A stretch of 54,498 nt of DNA from CAVQFO01 sp963711725 (GTDB lineage Bacteria > Pseudomonadota > Gammaproteobacteria > Nitrococcales > Aquisalimonadaceae). A program made the translations under genes and the position numbers. The notes beneath the pieces are model-generated. The model searched no databases and was not told where the DNA came from. It saw only the letters and a program-made list of their open reading frames with translations. The stretch is from the NCBI GenBank assembly GCA_963711725.1, contig CAVQFO010000040.1, positions 1-54,498 of the forward strand, written 5' to 3'. Positions 27,409-36,216 of the stretch are shown here, piece after piece; the stretch's first letter is position 1; each line of letters opens with the position of its first letter.

Positions 27409-27977
27409 CGCGATCTCGGCACCGTGTACAGCTCCACTGTTCCACCAGCGGGCTGTTTACAGAACGTCACATTTCGCTACGGTGCGGCAACACCTCGATC
27501 TCCACTCTGTATCTTCGGGTAGCGCTGATCCCCGGACCGGGAAAGCGCCGGGCGCTGCCCGCGGCAGCACATCGTTCCTGGTAGGCCAGGTATATTAGTC
27601 GTAATAACAATATGTTATGGGATTGCTGTGGACGCCGTATCCCGTTAGGAGGGACGATCGTTCCAGTCAGAGGGGGCGTGGCCGCGCTTTTGGTACGAGG
27701 TATGCAAGCACAAAAACAGGCATAGGTCACGGTAGCGAGCCGCAACCATGCGAGATCGTACAGCACATCTCCGTCAGCCGGTTCCGTCCGACGGCACGGA
27801 CTCGGGGGGCTGCCGCATCTACGGCACCATGGAACCCGCCGAAAGCCTTCGGTCGGAGTGGTGGGCCTGCGCGCTTGCGTATTGGCGCCGCGACCACCGG
27901 ATCAAATTTTCGCTGATCTGGCGGGCATTCCTGGGACGCTGAAAGCCGGTTCGTGTTTGTGGTCGGGGATTGGCGGC
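27409..27977. other. Intergenic stretch without a convincing gene
   Basis: No reading frame here looks coding. A 64-codon frame (27748-27942, plus) has no ribosome site and no recognisable family. A short inverted repeat ATAACA-ATA-TGTTAT (27604-27618) stands in an AT-richer patch, and a similar GTAATAACA..ATGTTA string recurs at the start of the second PagL gene near 29971. Confidence 0.6.
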
Positions 27978-28739
27978 TCAGGCCTTGAGCCGGTAACCCG
28001 TCTTGAAGATCCAAGCCACGACCGCCAGACCGACACCCAGAAAGACCACCACCATGCCCAGGCTGGCCATCACGCTCACATCGGCGATCCCATAGAAGCT
28101 CCATCGGAACCCACTGATCAGGTAGACCACGGGGTCGAACAAGGTCACCGTCTGCCAGAACGGCGGCAGCATCTTGATGGAATAGAACGTGCCCCCCAGG
28201 AAGGTCAGCGGTGTGATCACCAATAGCGGTACCAGCTGCAGCTTCTCGAAGCCGTCGGCCCAGATGCCGATGATGAAGCCCAGCAGGCTGAACGTGGCGG
28301 CGGTGAAAAACAGGAAGAGCACCATCCATACGGGGTGATCGATGCGCACCTCCACGAACAGGCTGGCGGTGGCGAGGATGATCAAACCCAGAATCACCGA
28401 CTTGGTGGCAGCCGCGCCGACATAGCCCAGCACGATCTCGAAATAGGAGACCGGCGCCGACAGGATCTCGTAGATCGTGCCGGAGAATCGCGGGAAATAG
28501 ATGCCGAAGGATGCGTTGGATACGCTCTGGGTCAGCAGCATGAGCATGATCAGGCCCGGCACGATGAACGCGCCGTAGCTGACACCTTCCACCTGATTGA
28601 TGCGGGAGCCGATCGCCGCCCCGAACACCACGAAATAAAGCGAGGTGGAGATCACGGGCGAGACGATGCTCTGCAGTAGCGTGCGCCACGCCCTGGCCAT
28701 TTCGAACTTGTAGATGGTACGTACGGCGTGGACGTTCAT
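27978..28739 (-). CDS. ABC-2 type transporter permease (YadH-like)
   Basis: The 253-residue permease has six hydrophobic segments and the ABC-2 signature region PLTFLGGTFYSIKMLP...FDPVVYLISGFRW near residue 185. It pairs with the ATPase encoded just upstream: its ATG overlaps the ATPase stop by four bases (ATGA). Together they resemble the YadG/YadH exporters, whose substrates are unknown. ATG 28739 begins the conserved domain. Confidence 0.92.
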   Translation of the reverse strand: MNVHAVRTIYKFEMARAWRTLLQSIVSPVISTSLYFVVFGAAIGSRINQVEGVSYGAFIVPGLIMLMLLTQSVSNASFGIYFPRFSGTIYEILSAPVSYFEIVLGYVGAAATKSVILGLIILATASLFVEVRIDHPVWMVLFLFFTAATFSLLGFIIGIWADGFEKLQLVPLLVITPLTFLGGTFYSIKMLPPFWQTVTLFDPVVYLISGFRWSFYGIADVSVMASLGMVVVFLGVGLAVVAWIFKTGYRLKA

Positions 28740-29749
28740 TCGCGCTCCTTCACCAGATCCACAAAGATTTCCTCCAGCGAGCTTTGCTTTGTCCGCAGAT
28801 CCTTGAACGGAATGCCCGCGTTGTTCAAATCCCGCAACAACCCGGTAATTCCCGTGCGCTCCGCTTGGGTGTCGTAGGTGAAGATCAGTTCGTAGCCGTC
28901 GGCGGCGAGCTGCAGGCCGTGCCCGGTGAGTGCACTGGGAACGGCATCCAGGGGTTCGTGGAGAATAATGTTGAGCTGCTTGCGACCCAGCTGGTGCATG
29001 AGCTCGGTCTTTTCCTTGACGAGCACGATCTCGCCCTTGTTGATCACGCCGATACGGTCGGCCATTTCCTCGGCCTCGTCGATGTAGTGGGTCGTGAGGA
29101 TAATGGTCACGCCGCTCTCGCGCAGGGCGCGAACCAGCTCCCACATCTCGCGGCGCAGTTCCACATCGACGCCGGCGGTTGGCTCGTCCAGGAACAGGAT
29201 CTCGGGCTCGTGGGCCAGCGCCTTGGCGATCATGACCCGCCGTTTCATTCCGCCGGAGAGCGTCATGATCCGGTTGTCCTTCTTGTCCCAAAGAGACAAG
29301 TCGCGCAGCACCTTTTCAATGTGGGCCGGGTTGGGGCTTTTCCCGAACAGGCCCCGGCTGAAGCTGACGGTGGCCCAAACGGTCTCGAAGGCATCGGTGG
29401 TCAATTCCTGGGGAACCAAGCCGATTCTCGAACGGGCGGCGCGATACTCCCGGACCACATCGAAGCCGTCCGCCAGCACGCGGCCGTCACTGGGGTTGAC
29501 GATGCCGCAGACGATACTGATCAGAGTGGTCTTGCCCGCGCCATTGGGGCCGAGCAGGGCGAATATTTCCCCTCGCCGGATCTCCAGATCCACCTCTTTC
29601 AGGGCCTTGAAGCCGCCGCCGTAGGTCTTGGAGAGATGCTCGACGCTGACGACCGCGTCCGAGGCGGAATCGACCGCCGATGGGGTTGCCGTGCTGGCCC
29701 TCGCCGAGGCTTGCTCACGGCCCACCGCAAGATTGCTTTCGTCGTTCAC
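28736..29749 (-). CDS. ABC transporter ATP-binding protein (YadG-like)
   Basis: The 337-residue ATPase has Walker A GPNGAGKTT (about residue 70), Q-loop VPQELT, signature LSGGMKRRV, Walker B LFLDEPTAG and switch His in TTHYIDEAEE. A C-terminal DUF4162-like extension (about 250-335) follows, as in ABC-2 drug/lipid exporters. The first about 30 residues are a low-complexity Ser/Ala/Thr extension. It is the first gene of a two-gene exporter operon. Confidence 0.94.
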   Translation of the reverse strand: MNDESNLAVGREQASARASTATPSAVDSASDAVVSVEHLSKTYGGGFKALKEVDLEIRRGEIFALLGPNGAGKTTLISIVCGIVNPSDGRVLADGFDVVREYRAARSRIGLVPQELTTDAFETVWATVSFSRGLFGKSPNPAHIEKVLRDLSLWDKKDNRIMTLSGGMKRRVMIAKALAHEPEILFLDEPTAGVDVELRREMWELVRALRESGVTIILTTHYIDEAEEMADRIGVINKGEIVLVKEKTELMHQLGRKQLNIILHEPLDAVPSALTGHGLQLAADGYELIFTYDTQAERTGITGLLRDLNNAGIPFKDLRTKQSSLEEIFVDLVKERE

Positions 29750-29963
29750 CGGATTGCGCGCTCCTCATGAGCCTTGATGGACCCGTGCAGTGTAGAGTCT
29801 CCGCCCCGATCATGCACCACGGTGACCCGCATGCGCCGGGGCGCGGAGCCAGGGAACACGTCAGGATGATCCGCTTGGAAATAACCTTGCCATCCCCCAT
29901 CGCCAGTCTTGGCTCGGGGCTGATTGGACAATCACGGATGAAGCAAGGCGGACGCTGACCAAT

Positions 29964-30560
29964 ATGGGCCGTAATAACAGGATGTTAAGACGACTAGGTG
30001 ACAAACGCATTTCAATCGCCACAATCGCAGCGGCCATAGGCCTGCTATGGGCTTCAGCCACGGTGGCGGGACAGCAGATCGGCATTGAGTACGGTCCCAG
30101 TCTGGAGATCGATTCCAGCTACTACCGGCACGCCGAATCGCTGCGGTTGAACTACAACCATACCCTGGGCGAGCCGTTGACGCTGCTTTTCGGCATTCAT
30201 GCGCAACCGCGCTGGGAGCTTTCGGTGGACCGAGTCGCGGTAACCGGCAGCTCGTTGGATTCGAGCAATGGCTATTGGGAAGCCGCCGCTCGGGTCCTGT
30301 TCGATTTTCCGTTGTCCGACGATCCCCGATTGTTCGTGCAGGTGGGGACGGGGCCGGCGTATTTGAGCTCGGACCGCCTGGGGCCCAAGTGGTTGGGCTC
30401 GCGGCTGGATTTTCGTACGCATCTCGGTCTGGGGCTGCGGTTCGGGCCATCCCGCGCCTACGACTTGATCGTTGCGTTCTCTCATATATCCAACGCCGGC
30501 CTGTCTCACCACAACCCGGGCGAGAATTTCCTTTCCTTGAAACTGGATCGCGGCTTCTGA
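29964..30560 (+). CDS. Lipid A 3-O-deacylase, PagL family, copy 2
   Basis: This 198-residue outer-membrane barrel has a hydrophobic signal segment (about 17-35, cleavage near TVAG). The catalytic His-x-Ser is in FSHISNAG (His174, Ser176), followed by HHNPG. The region GTGPAYLSS...LGSRLDFRTHLGLGLRFGP is closely similar to that of copy 1 at 11282. The start is uncertain: ATG 29964 lacks a ribosome site, whereas ATG 29982 (six codons in) follows AGG. Two PagL-like genes about 18 kb apart suggest differential use, not a tandem duplicate. Confidence 0.85.
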   Translation: MGRNNRMLRRLGDKRISIATIAAAIGLLWASATVAGQQIGIEYGPSLEIDSSYYRHAESLRLNYNHTLGEPLTLLFGIHAQPRWELSVDRVAVTGSSLDSSNGYWEAAARVLFDFPLSDDPRLFVQVGTGPAYLSSDRLGPKWLGSRLDFRTHLGLGLRFGPSRAYDLIVAFSHISNAGLSHHNPGENFLSLKLDRGF

Positions 30561-30651
30561 ATCACGAGGAGGGCGAACTGTGCGCAGAGGATCCGGTCAG
30601 AACCAGAGAATGGCATCGTCGTCGCCAATCGATCGCCGCAGGAGGTGGATC

Positions 30652-31023
30652 ATGCCTAATGAACTGGAGCCCATCGTCGATCAATGGTACGCCCATCGAG
30701 ACAAGGGCCAGCCGTTCGTGATCGTCGCCGTTGAAGAGGACGGTGTCGAGATTCAGCACTACGACGGCGACGTGGAAGTGGTGGATCCGGAGGTCTGGCC
30801 CACGCTGGACATCGTGACCAGCGAGCCACCCGAAGACTGGACCGGGCCTGTGGACGACGTGGAGCCGGACGACCTGGACTATTCGGAAACCGCCATGCAG
30901 GGTCAGTCCTGGACGGAGCGCAGCCGGGAATACGGCCGCCCGGTGGAGGACTGGAGCAACGATCCCGCAGCCCGGGAAGAAGAACCGGAGGACGAAGAAG
31001 ACGCCCCGGAACAGGGGAACTAG
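30652..31023 (+). CDS. DUF6763 family protein
   Basis: The 123-residue acidic protein begins with LEPIVDQWYAHRDKGQPF and has a VIVAVEEDGVEIQHYDGDVE strand pair (Tudor-like) and a SEPPEDWTGPVDDVEPDDL segment. It ends in an extremely Glu/Asp-rich tail. This matches the small DUF6763 proteins of gammaproteobacteria. Function unknown. ATG 30652 has a strong ribosome site, GCAGGAGGTGG; an in-frame start upstream at 30580 is less well placed. Confidence 0.8.
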   Translation: MPNELEPIVDQWYAHRDKGQPFVIVAVEEDGVEIQHYDGDVEVVDPEVWPTLDIVTSEPPEDWTGPVDDVEPDDLDYSETAMQGQSWTERSREYGRPVEDWSNDPAAREEEPEDEEDAPEQGN

Positions 31024-31057
31024 CGAGACGCTGATCCGCCCGTTCCGGGGACGGGGT

Positions 31058-31327
31058 TCATCCACTCTTGGGGGCGTATAACACGCACCATCCGTTGGGA
31101 TTGATATCCCCTTTCACCAACTTGCAACTGTGGGGTGGCTGAAAGTGCTTGCAGCTGGAGCACTGCTGGCCGCTGTGCGGGTGGGTCTGGTATTGCGCGG
31201 CGCTCTTGCTGGTCTTGCCTTGCGCGTCCGCCACGGCGGGGGCGAAGAACGCCACCGGCAGCGCGGTTGCGGAACAACCGATGAGTTTCAGCAGGCGGCG
31301 GCGGGTCATTCCCGGTGAGTGTGGCAT
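31058..31327 (-). CDS. High-potential iron-sulfur protein (HiPIP), Tat-exported
   Basis: The 89-residue precursor has a twin-arginine signal (RRRLLKLIG at about 9-17, then a hydrophobic stretch ending near AVADA). The four cluster-binding Cys are Cys56, Cys59, Cys68 and Cys81, in CSSCKHF, HSCKLV and NPNGWC, the HiPIP pattern. HiPIPs carry electrons in the periplasm, commonly from cytochrome bc1. Ribosome site AGGAGG precedes the ATG. It is 75 bp downstream of the SQD1/PLP fusion gene on the same strand, so it may be the last gene of that unit. Confidence 0.92.
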   Translation of the reverse strand: MPHSPGMTRRRLLKLIGCSATALPVAFFAPAVADAQGKTSKSAAQYQTHPHSGQQCSSCKHFQPPHSCKLVKGDINPNGWCVLYAPKSG

Positions 31328-31402
31328 TTTCTGGTCCTCCTATGTATACGATCCGCTGCGGTCGGGCCAACAATCCGTCGTCAGGACCGCGCTGCGGACA
31401 AC

Positions 31403-33892
31403 TCAGAGCGTCTTGCGTTGGGTCCGGTAGTCCCGGTCCGCGCCCGCGTCGGCACCGCCGAGACATCCATCAATCGTGTTCAGCGCTTCCTGAAGCCGCG
31501 ATTCGCTCTCGTAGTAGGGCATGCCGAAGCGCAGCAACTGCCGCCGCCGCCCGTCCTTGTCGCGATCCTTGATGCACTTGGCGTGGACCCGCCGTTGGTC
31601 GAGGTCCCGGTAGAGCGGATAAGGATCGTGACTCGGAAAGGAAACCGCGAGCACGCCGGTATCCCGGCGCGGCCCGGCATGGGTGCCGATAAAGTGGTGC
31701 TCAATGCCGTGGTGGTCCAGGAGATCGTCCAACCGTGGCGCGAAAAAGCTGCAAAGTGCGGAGCTGCGCCCACTGGCAGCTTCGTCGCCGCCGGCTTCCC
31801 GGTGCAACTCCAACGCCGTTCGCAAGCCGGCGAAGGCCGAAAAGTCCACGCCGCCGGTGAGGGCGAAACCGTCCTGAACGGGGTCGTTCAGCAGGGGTTC
31901 CCCGGACCAGTTCATGCCGGCGACGGTGGCACGAAACCGCTCGTTGGTCCACAGCAACCCCGTACCCCGGGGGCCGAACAGCCACTTGTGGCAGCTCCCG
32001 AACAGCACGTCGGCCGATTCAAACGGCGGCATCCGCAAGCCTAGCGATTGGGAGACGTCGATGACCAGCGGGGTATTGGGACAGCGCCGCTTCACGATGG
32101 TCGACCAGGAGTCCACGGGCAGCAATTGACCGCTGTCGTAGGCCACATGAGAGAAGAACGCGACGTCGGGCTGATACCGCTCCACCACTGCCTCGAACGC
32201 GTTCTGATCCCGCATCTCGGCGTCCGACAAATAGCGGGTTTCGAACTCGGGCATTCGCTCGAACGCACCGAGCCCGCCGATGTGTTCGTGGGCCGTGGTG
32301 AGCACGCGCAGCGGCCGGCTTCTTTCGCCGGCCAGTCGCGCCAGGCACAGGGCCAACAGGTTGGAGCACGCCGAGGCACCGGCGCTGACGTGCAACGCAT
32401 GCTCTTCAGAAGGCCACAGCTGGTTGGCGGCGTCCAGGGCGGCGGACAGCTGGGCACGGCCCTCCTGGTACTGCGCCAACGGGTGGGCCAGCAGATCGGC
32501 GGTTTGGAACTCCCGCACGGCCTCCAGCACATCGCTGGACGGCGAACCCAAGGTTCCGGGATTCAGGTTCAGGTGCCGGTAAGGAAAGTGCTCCCGCCGG
32601 AACCGTTCCCAGGCGAGTTCGCGGTGGGGTGTCGCGGTTTCGTCGGGGCCCCGGGCCGGATCGAGTTGAACAACACGCCCGCGGGGCTTTTCCCGGGCGC
32701 CGGAGGTCCCGTTCCACAATGTCTTGGGCGCGAACAGCCGGGCCTCGATCCGCTCCTGGTAGGGCAGCAACATGCGCAGGGTTCGGGCCACCATTTCCGA
32801 GAACGTGGCGGGTTGGAGGTTGTCCAGCACGTAGCGGTGTTCGATGCCGTATTCGAGCTTGGTCGGCTCGGATTCCCCGCGAGGGTCATGCACACCCCGC
32901 TGGATCGCGACCGGAAACCCCGCCCGGCGGGCAAGGTCGCGAACTGTCTTCGCCAGCTCGATGACGGAATAGGATTCCTCCGTGAGGTGGTTGATCACCC
33001 GGTGTGCACCCGGAGGCGGCGGCTCCTCCCGCAGCCGCGCCAGGGATTGGACGGTGTCGTTCAGCGACATCAGCCCCGTGCGTTGGTGGCCGGTGCCGTA
33101 TACGGTCAAGGGCTGACCGCAGAGCGCTTGGGCAAGGAAACGATTGGCCACCGTTCCGAAACATTCATCGTAGTCGAGCCGTGTGAACAGGTCCTCGCGG
33201 TCGTCGATCTCCGGGGTCCAGGAACCGAACACGGTGCATTGCATGATGTCGGTGACCCGCAGCCCCCAGATTCGGCAGGCCACGGAAATATGGTTGGTGT
33301 CGTTGATCTTGGTGGCGTGGTAGAAATCATCCGCCTCACGGGGATAGGGCACAGGGCGGCTTGCCTGGTTGTTCCCGTATGTGGGTCGGAAATAGCCTTC
33401 AGCGATATCCAGTCCGGAGGTCGCGTATTCCCCGAAAGAGCCCAGTTTCACGATGTGGCAGTTTGGTGCGTAATTCTTGACCGCCCAAAGCAGCCGCATG
33501 TTGCCTTCCTCGTTGTTTCGAACGGTGAACAGAGCTTGTTCCGGCCCGCGCATGGAGTAGGGCGCTGATCCCTGCTGAGCCAGGTGATAGATGATGCCGG
33601 GCTGGGTCTCGGCGATCAGGGTTTCCAGATCGGGGGAATTCACATCCATGTGCATGAACTCCATGTTCTCCAGTCCGAAGTGGCTTCGAGTGGCCTCTAG
33701 GCGTTGTTCCGGCGTCAGAATGGGCAACAGGCTATCGCCGCCCTCGTCCCTGACCAGTCGTCGCCGCAGCAGATTGTCGATCAATACCACCCGCGTGGAT
33801 GGGTTTTCGCGAGCGAGACGCAGGGATAGCGGCCAGCCCAAATAGCCATCCCCACCCAGGACCAAAATCGGACGGATCCCGGACACCGGCAT
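31403..33892 (-). CDS. Fusion: UDP-sulfoquinovose-synthase-like (SQD1) domain plus class V PLP-dependent enzyme
   Basis: In this 829-residue protein, residues 1 to about 390 are an extended SDR epimerase with the dinucleotide loop VLGGDGYLGW (11-20). The SQD1-like active site is KLGSFGEY (149-156), GSAPYSM near 110, and Tyr191/Lys195 in FYHATK. SQD1 enzymes add sulfite to UDP-glucose. Residues about 430-815 are a fold-type I PLP enzyme with Asp612 in VIDVSQS, PLP lysine Lys636 in SCHKWLFGPRG, and Cys773 in HAKCIKD roughly where desulfurases hold their Cys. It resembles the isopenicillin-N-epimerase/EgtE/desulfurase group. ATG 33892 has ribosome site GGAGGTG. I know of no characterised protein with this architecture; the product is unknown. 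Confidence 0.87.
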   Translation of the reverse strand: MPVSGIRPILVLGGDGYLGWPLSLRLARENPSTRVVLIDNLLRRRLVRDEGGDSLLPILTPEQRLEATRSHFGLENMEFMHMDVNSPDLETLIAETQPGIIYHLAQQGSAPYSMRGPEQALFTVRNNEEGNMRLLWAVKNYAPNCHIVKLGSFGEYATSGLDIAEGYFRPTYGNNQASRPVPYPREADDFYHATKINDTNHISVACRIWGLRVTDIMQCTVFGSWTPEIDDREDLFTRLDYDECFGTVANRFLAQALCGQPLTVYGTGHQRTGLMSLNDTVQSLARLREEPPPPGAHRVINHLTEESYSVIELAKTVRDLARRAGFPVAIQRGVHDPRGESEPTKLEYGIEHRYVLDNLQPATFSEMVARTLRMLLPYQERIEARLFAPKTLWNGTSGAREKPRGRVVQLDPARGPDETATPHRELAWERFRREHFPYRHLNLNPGTLGSPSSDVLEAVREFQTADLLAHPLAQYQEGRAQLSAALDAANQLWPSEEHALHVSAGASACSNLLALCLARLAGERSRPLRVLTTAHEHIGGLGAFERMPEFETRYLSDAEMRDQNAFEAVVERYQPDVAFFSHVAYDSGQLLPVDSWSTIVKRRCPNTPLVIDVSQSLGLRMPPFESADVLFGSCHKWLFGPRGTGLLWTNERFRATVAGMNWSGEPLLNDPVQDGFALTGGVDFSAFAGLRTALELHREAGGDEAASGRSSALCSFFAPRLDDLLDHHGIEHHFIGTHAGPRRDTGVLAVSFPSHDPYPLYRDLDQRRVHAKCIKDRDKDGRRRQLLRFGMPYYESESRLQEALNTIDGCLGGADAGADRDYRTQRKTL

Positions 33893-34223
33893 CGAGCACC
33901 TCCATTGCTTATTGGTTAGCGAAGTGCGCTTTCGTCGCACCAGACATCGAAAAACTCTCAACAAGAGCTTCCAGCGAGCTCATCGAAGGCCTTGCCACAG
34001 GCCATGCAAAGCACGTTCCTCATTTCCTCGTTCCATCAGTGATCTGACCGTCCCTCGAGAATTTTGCGGGGTGCGACCTTTTCAAGCGCCTGTTCCCGGC
34101 CCCGATTCGTCGGGGTTCGGCGACGCCTTTGGCGCCTGCGGCCTCGCCAGGGCCTTTTGCGGCCGCCGAAGCGGGCGTTGCCATCCGACTACAAGTGCCT
34201 GTCCGCACCCGGCCCGGCCGGGG
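33893..34223. other. Spacer between the two fusion genes, with a stable hairpin
   Basis: No coding frame is convincing. A CCCCGA-TTCG-TCGGGG stem-loop (34100-34115) and further GC-rich inverted segments up to about 34170 lie between the genes. There is no T-run on the minus strand after them, so a terminator is not clear and read-through from the upstream gene remains possible. Confidence 0.5.
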
Positions 34224-35747
34224 TTACCACAGGTGATAGAAGGGCACGGCGACGAACCACACCATGAAGTTCAGCGTGACGAACAATGTGCCGTTGATTC
34301 GCTCGACGGTGCCGCCGTTGTTTTCCATCCGCTGCCACAAGGCATTCAACAGCAGCAGGCAGGCAGCCGCGTGGGGCACCGCGAAATACGTGAGGCCGTT
34401 GAATACACCGCCGCCGATCCCGGTTCGGTCGAAAGCCACGGCGAGCGAAGTCGCCGCAACGATCGCGGCAGCGGCCAATACGATCAGCAAGCGCGGCCCC
34501 AGCCGCACGGCGAGCGTTCTCTTGCCGGCGGACGCGTCTGCCTCCCGGTCCGGCAGGCCCGCCAGCATGATGGCCGGCAGGATGGCTAGGGCCAGGGGCG
34601 CACTGATCAGCCAGGGGAGGGCGTCGGTGCCCGCACCCCCCTGAAGCACGTAGCCCAGGAACATGACCAGGATGCTGTGGGTGATGCCCACGTCGATTTC
34701 GCCGAGTCCGCGATAGCTCAGCCGTAGCGGCGGCATGGTGTACCCCAGAGTGAGCACCAGCGCTACGGGGCACCAAGCCAGGGGCGTGCCAGGGGCCGGC
34801 GCAAGGCGCAGCATCATCGCCCCGGCGACGAAAGTGCCGGCCAGCGCGATCGCGATGGCATGGCGGATGCCCGCAAAGGTCGTGGAACCGTCCACCAGTA
34901 CTCGCGAACCGCCGGTAAACGGCCCGAAGTGCTGATTCACCCGGTCCGACGGGTAGTCCACATAGTCGTTACAGAAGACGGTGGCCGCTTCGAGCGCAAA
35001 CAGGAACAGATAGCCCCAGAGATAGGTTTGGAGGTTCACCCCGTTGGCCGCGGCGGCGAGAGCACCCACCGTATAGGCCGCCCACGTCATGGGGTAGAAC
35101 TGAAGCCGCAGCGCCCGCAGCCAGGTCAGGCCGCCTCGCGCGGCCCGAGCGGTGGGCGAGCGAACCCCGGCGATCAACGCGTATCCGGCTCGCCGCGCCT
35201 GCTCGAGCCAATCCCGGCGGCGCTTCATGTCCGAGGTGCGAACGGAACCGCAAACCAGCTTGCGCACGGGCGAGACGCCGCAGAACCCCAGGGTGGCTTC
35301 GGCCATTGCGTGATTCCCCGGCGACCGGAACAAATGCCGGTAGATCACTGGCGGGGTGTCCATGGTCGTGATCAGCTGGGCTGATTTGCCGGCCCATAGC
35401 CCTTCCCAGTCGGTGGCCCCTGGACCATAGAATCGAAATGCCCGGCCGGGCATCACGATTCGGTCCAGGAATCCCTTCATCAAGGCCGGCATGGTGCCCC
35501 ACCAGGTGGGATACACGAACACCAGATGGTCCGCCCACTCGATTAGCTCCAAGGCGCCCGCCAAATCCGGTTCCAGTGGCTGTTGTTCCGGCGACTCGAC
35601 GCGCACGTAGGGATCGAACGCCAGGGTGGCGAGATTCAGCCGCTTGATGGCGACGCCGGCCTGTTGCGCTCCCTGCTCGTAGGCACCAGCCAAAGCCCCG
35701 CACAGACTCTCGACCCGCGGATGCCCCAAAATGATCAGCACGTTCAT
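34224..35747 (-). CDS. Fusion: flavodoxin-fold NAD(P)H oxidoreductase plus UbiA-type prenyltransferase
   Basis: In this 507-residue protein, residues 1 to about 195 are a flavodoxin_2/NQO1-like domain (LIILGHPR at 5-11; VFVYPTWWGTMPALMKGFLD near 77-95, the typical FMN/FAD-binding segment). Residues about 215-507 are an integral-membrane UbiA domain with both Asp-rich motifs: NDYVDYPSD (Asn260, Asp261, Asp264, Asp268) and DREADASAGKRTL (Asp400, Asp404). All prenyl-diphosphate/Mg2+ ligands are therefore present. FGPFTGGSRVL after the first motif is MenA-like. Fusing a quinone reductase to an aromatic prenyltransferase suggests reduction of a quinone followed by prenylation at the membrane; the substrate is unknown. 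The SQD1/PLP fusion follows on the same strand. Confidence 0.88.
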   Translation of the reverse strand: MNVLIILGHPRVESLCGALAGAYEQGAQQAGVAIKRLNLATLAFDPYVRVESPEQQPLEPDLAGALELIEWADHLVFVYPTWWGTMPALMKGFLDRIVMPGRAFRFYGPGATDWEGLWAGKSAQLITTMDTPPVIYRHLFRSPGNHAMAEATLGFCGVSPVRKLVCGSVRTSDMKRRRDWLEQARRAGYALIAGVRSPTARAARGGLTWLRALRLQFYPMTWAAYTVGALAAAANGVNLQTYLWGYLFLFALEAATVFCNDYVDYPSDRVNQHFGPFTGGSRVLVDGSTTFAGIRHAIAIALAGTFVAGAMMLRLAPAPGTPLAWCPVALVLTLGYTMPPLRLSYRGLGEIDVGITHSILVMFLGYVLQGGAGTDALPWLISAPLALAILPAIMLAGLPDREADASAGKRTLAVRLGPRLLIVLAAAAIVAATSLAVAFDRTGIGGGVFNGLTYFAVPHAAACLLLLNALWQRMENNGGTVERINGTLFVTLNFMVWFVAVPFYHLW

Positions 35748-35948
35748 CGAGTTCTCCAGCCGAGCTCGCTGTTGCGTGTCTCTTGGGAACGGGGGGCGCG
35801 TTAGTCAAACGGGGTCCTAGGAAGACTCCGAACCTTGGCGCGGGCTGGGCTAGGTAACTCGATAGGCGTCGTCGAACGGGCACTCCGGGCGCCCCCGGTT
35901 GTTGCCCCCGGGTCATCCTCTATTGCCCGACTCGGCCTAAACCGTTAA

Positions 35949-36216
35949 GGAGACGCTGATCTATTCACGCGTTCGCGCTCAGGTGTGCTTTGGTCATCCG
36001 GGTAGGCGCGGTGCCGGTCGCGTAGCCGTCGCTACGGGGCCGGTGGCGCAACACCGCCGGGGGTCAAACAGGTCTGGGCCCTTCGGGTTACGGCCTGATA
36101 AGCTGCCCTGGGGTGTTGCGCCGCTTGGCCGTAGAGCGGCTACGGTGCTGCGCGGCGCGCATACCATGCCGGCTTCTCAGGCCGTAACGCGGACGCGTGA
36201 ATAAATCGGCGTTTCC
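35949..36216. mobile_element. 268-bp fold-back MITE-like element with TTAA target duplication
   Basis: The ends are 24-bp terminal inverted repeats (35949-35972 and 36193-36216) identical at 21 of 24 positions, starting GGAGACGC and GGAAACGC. TTAA flanks both sides (35945-35948 and 36217-36220), as expected of a 4-bp target duplication. The interior is also imperfectly palindromic: GGCGCAACACC (36045-36055) pairs with 36112-36122, and GTTACGGCCTGATAAG (36087-36102) pairs with 36173-36188. There is no transposase, so it is non-autonomous. It lies between the UbiA fusion and the AraC gene, ending 25 bp from the AraC stop codon. Confidence 0.85.
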
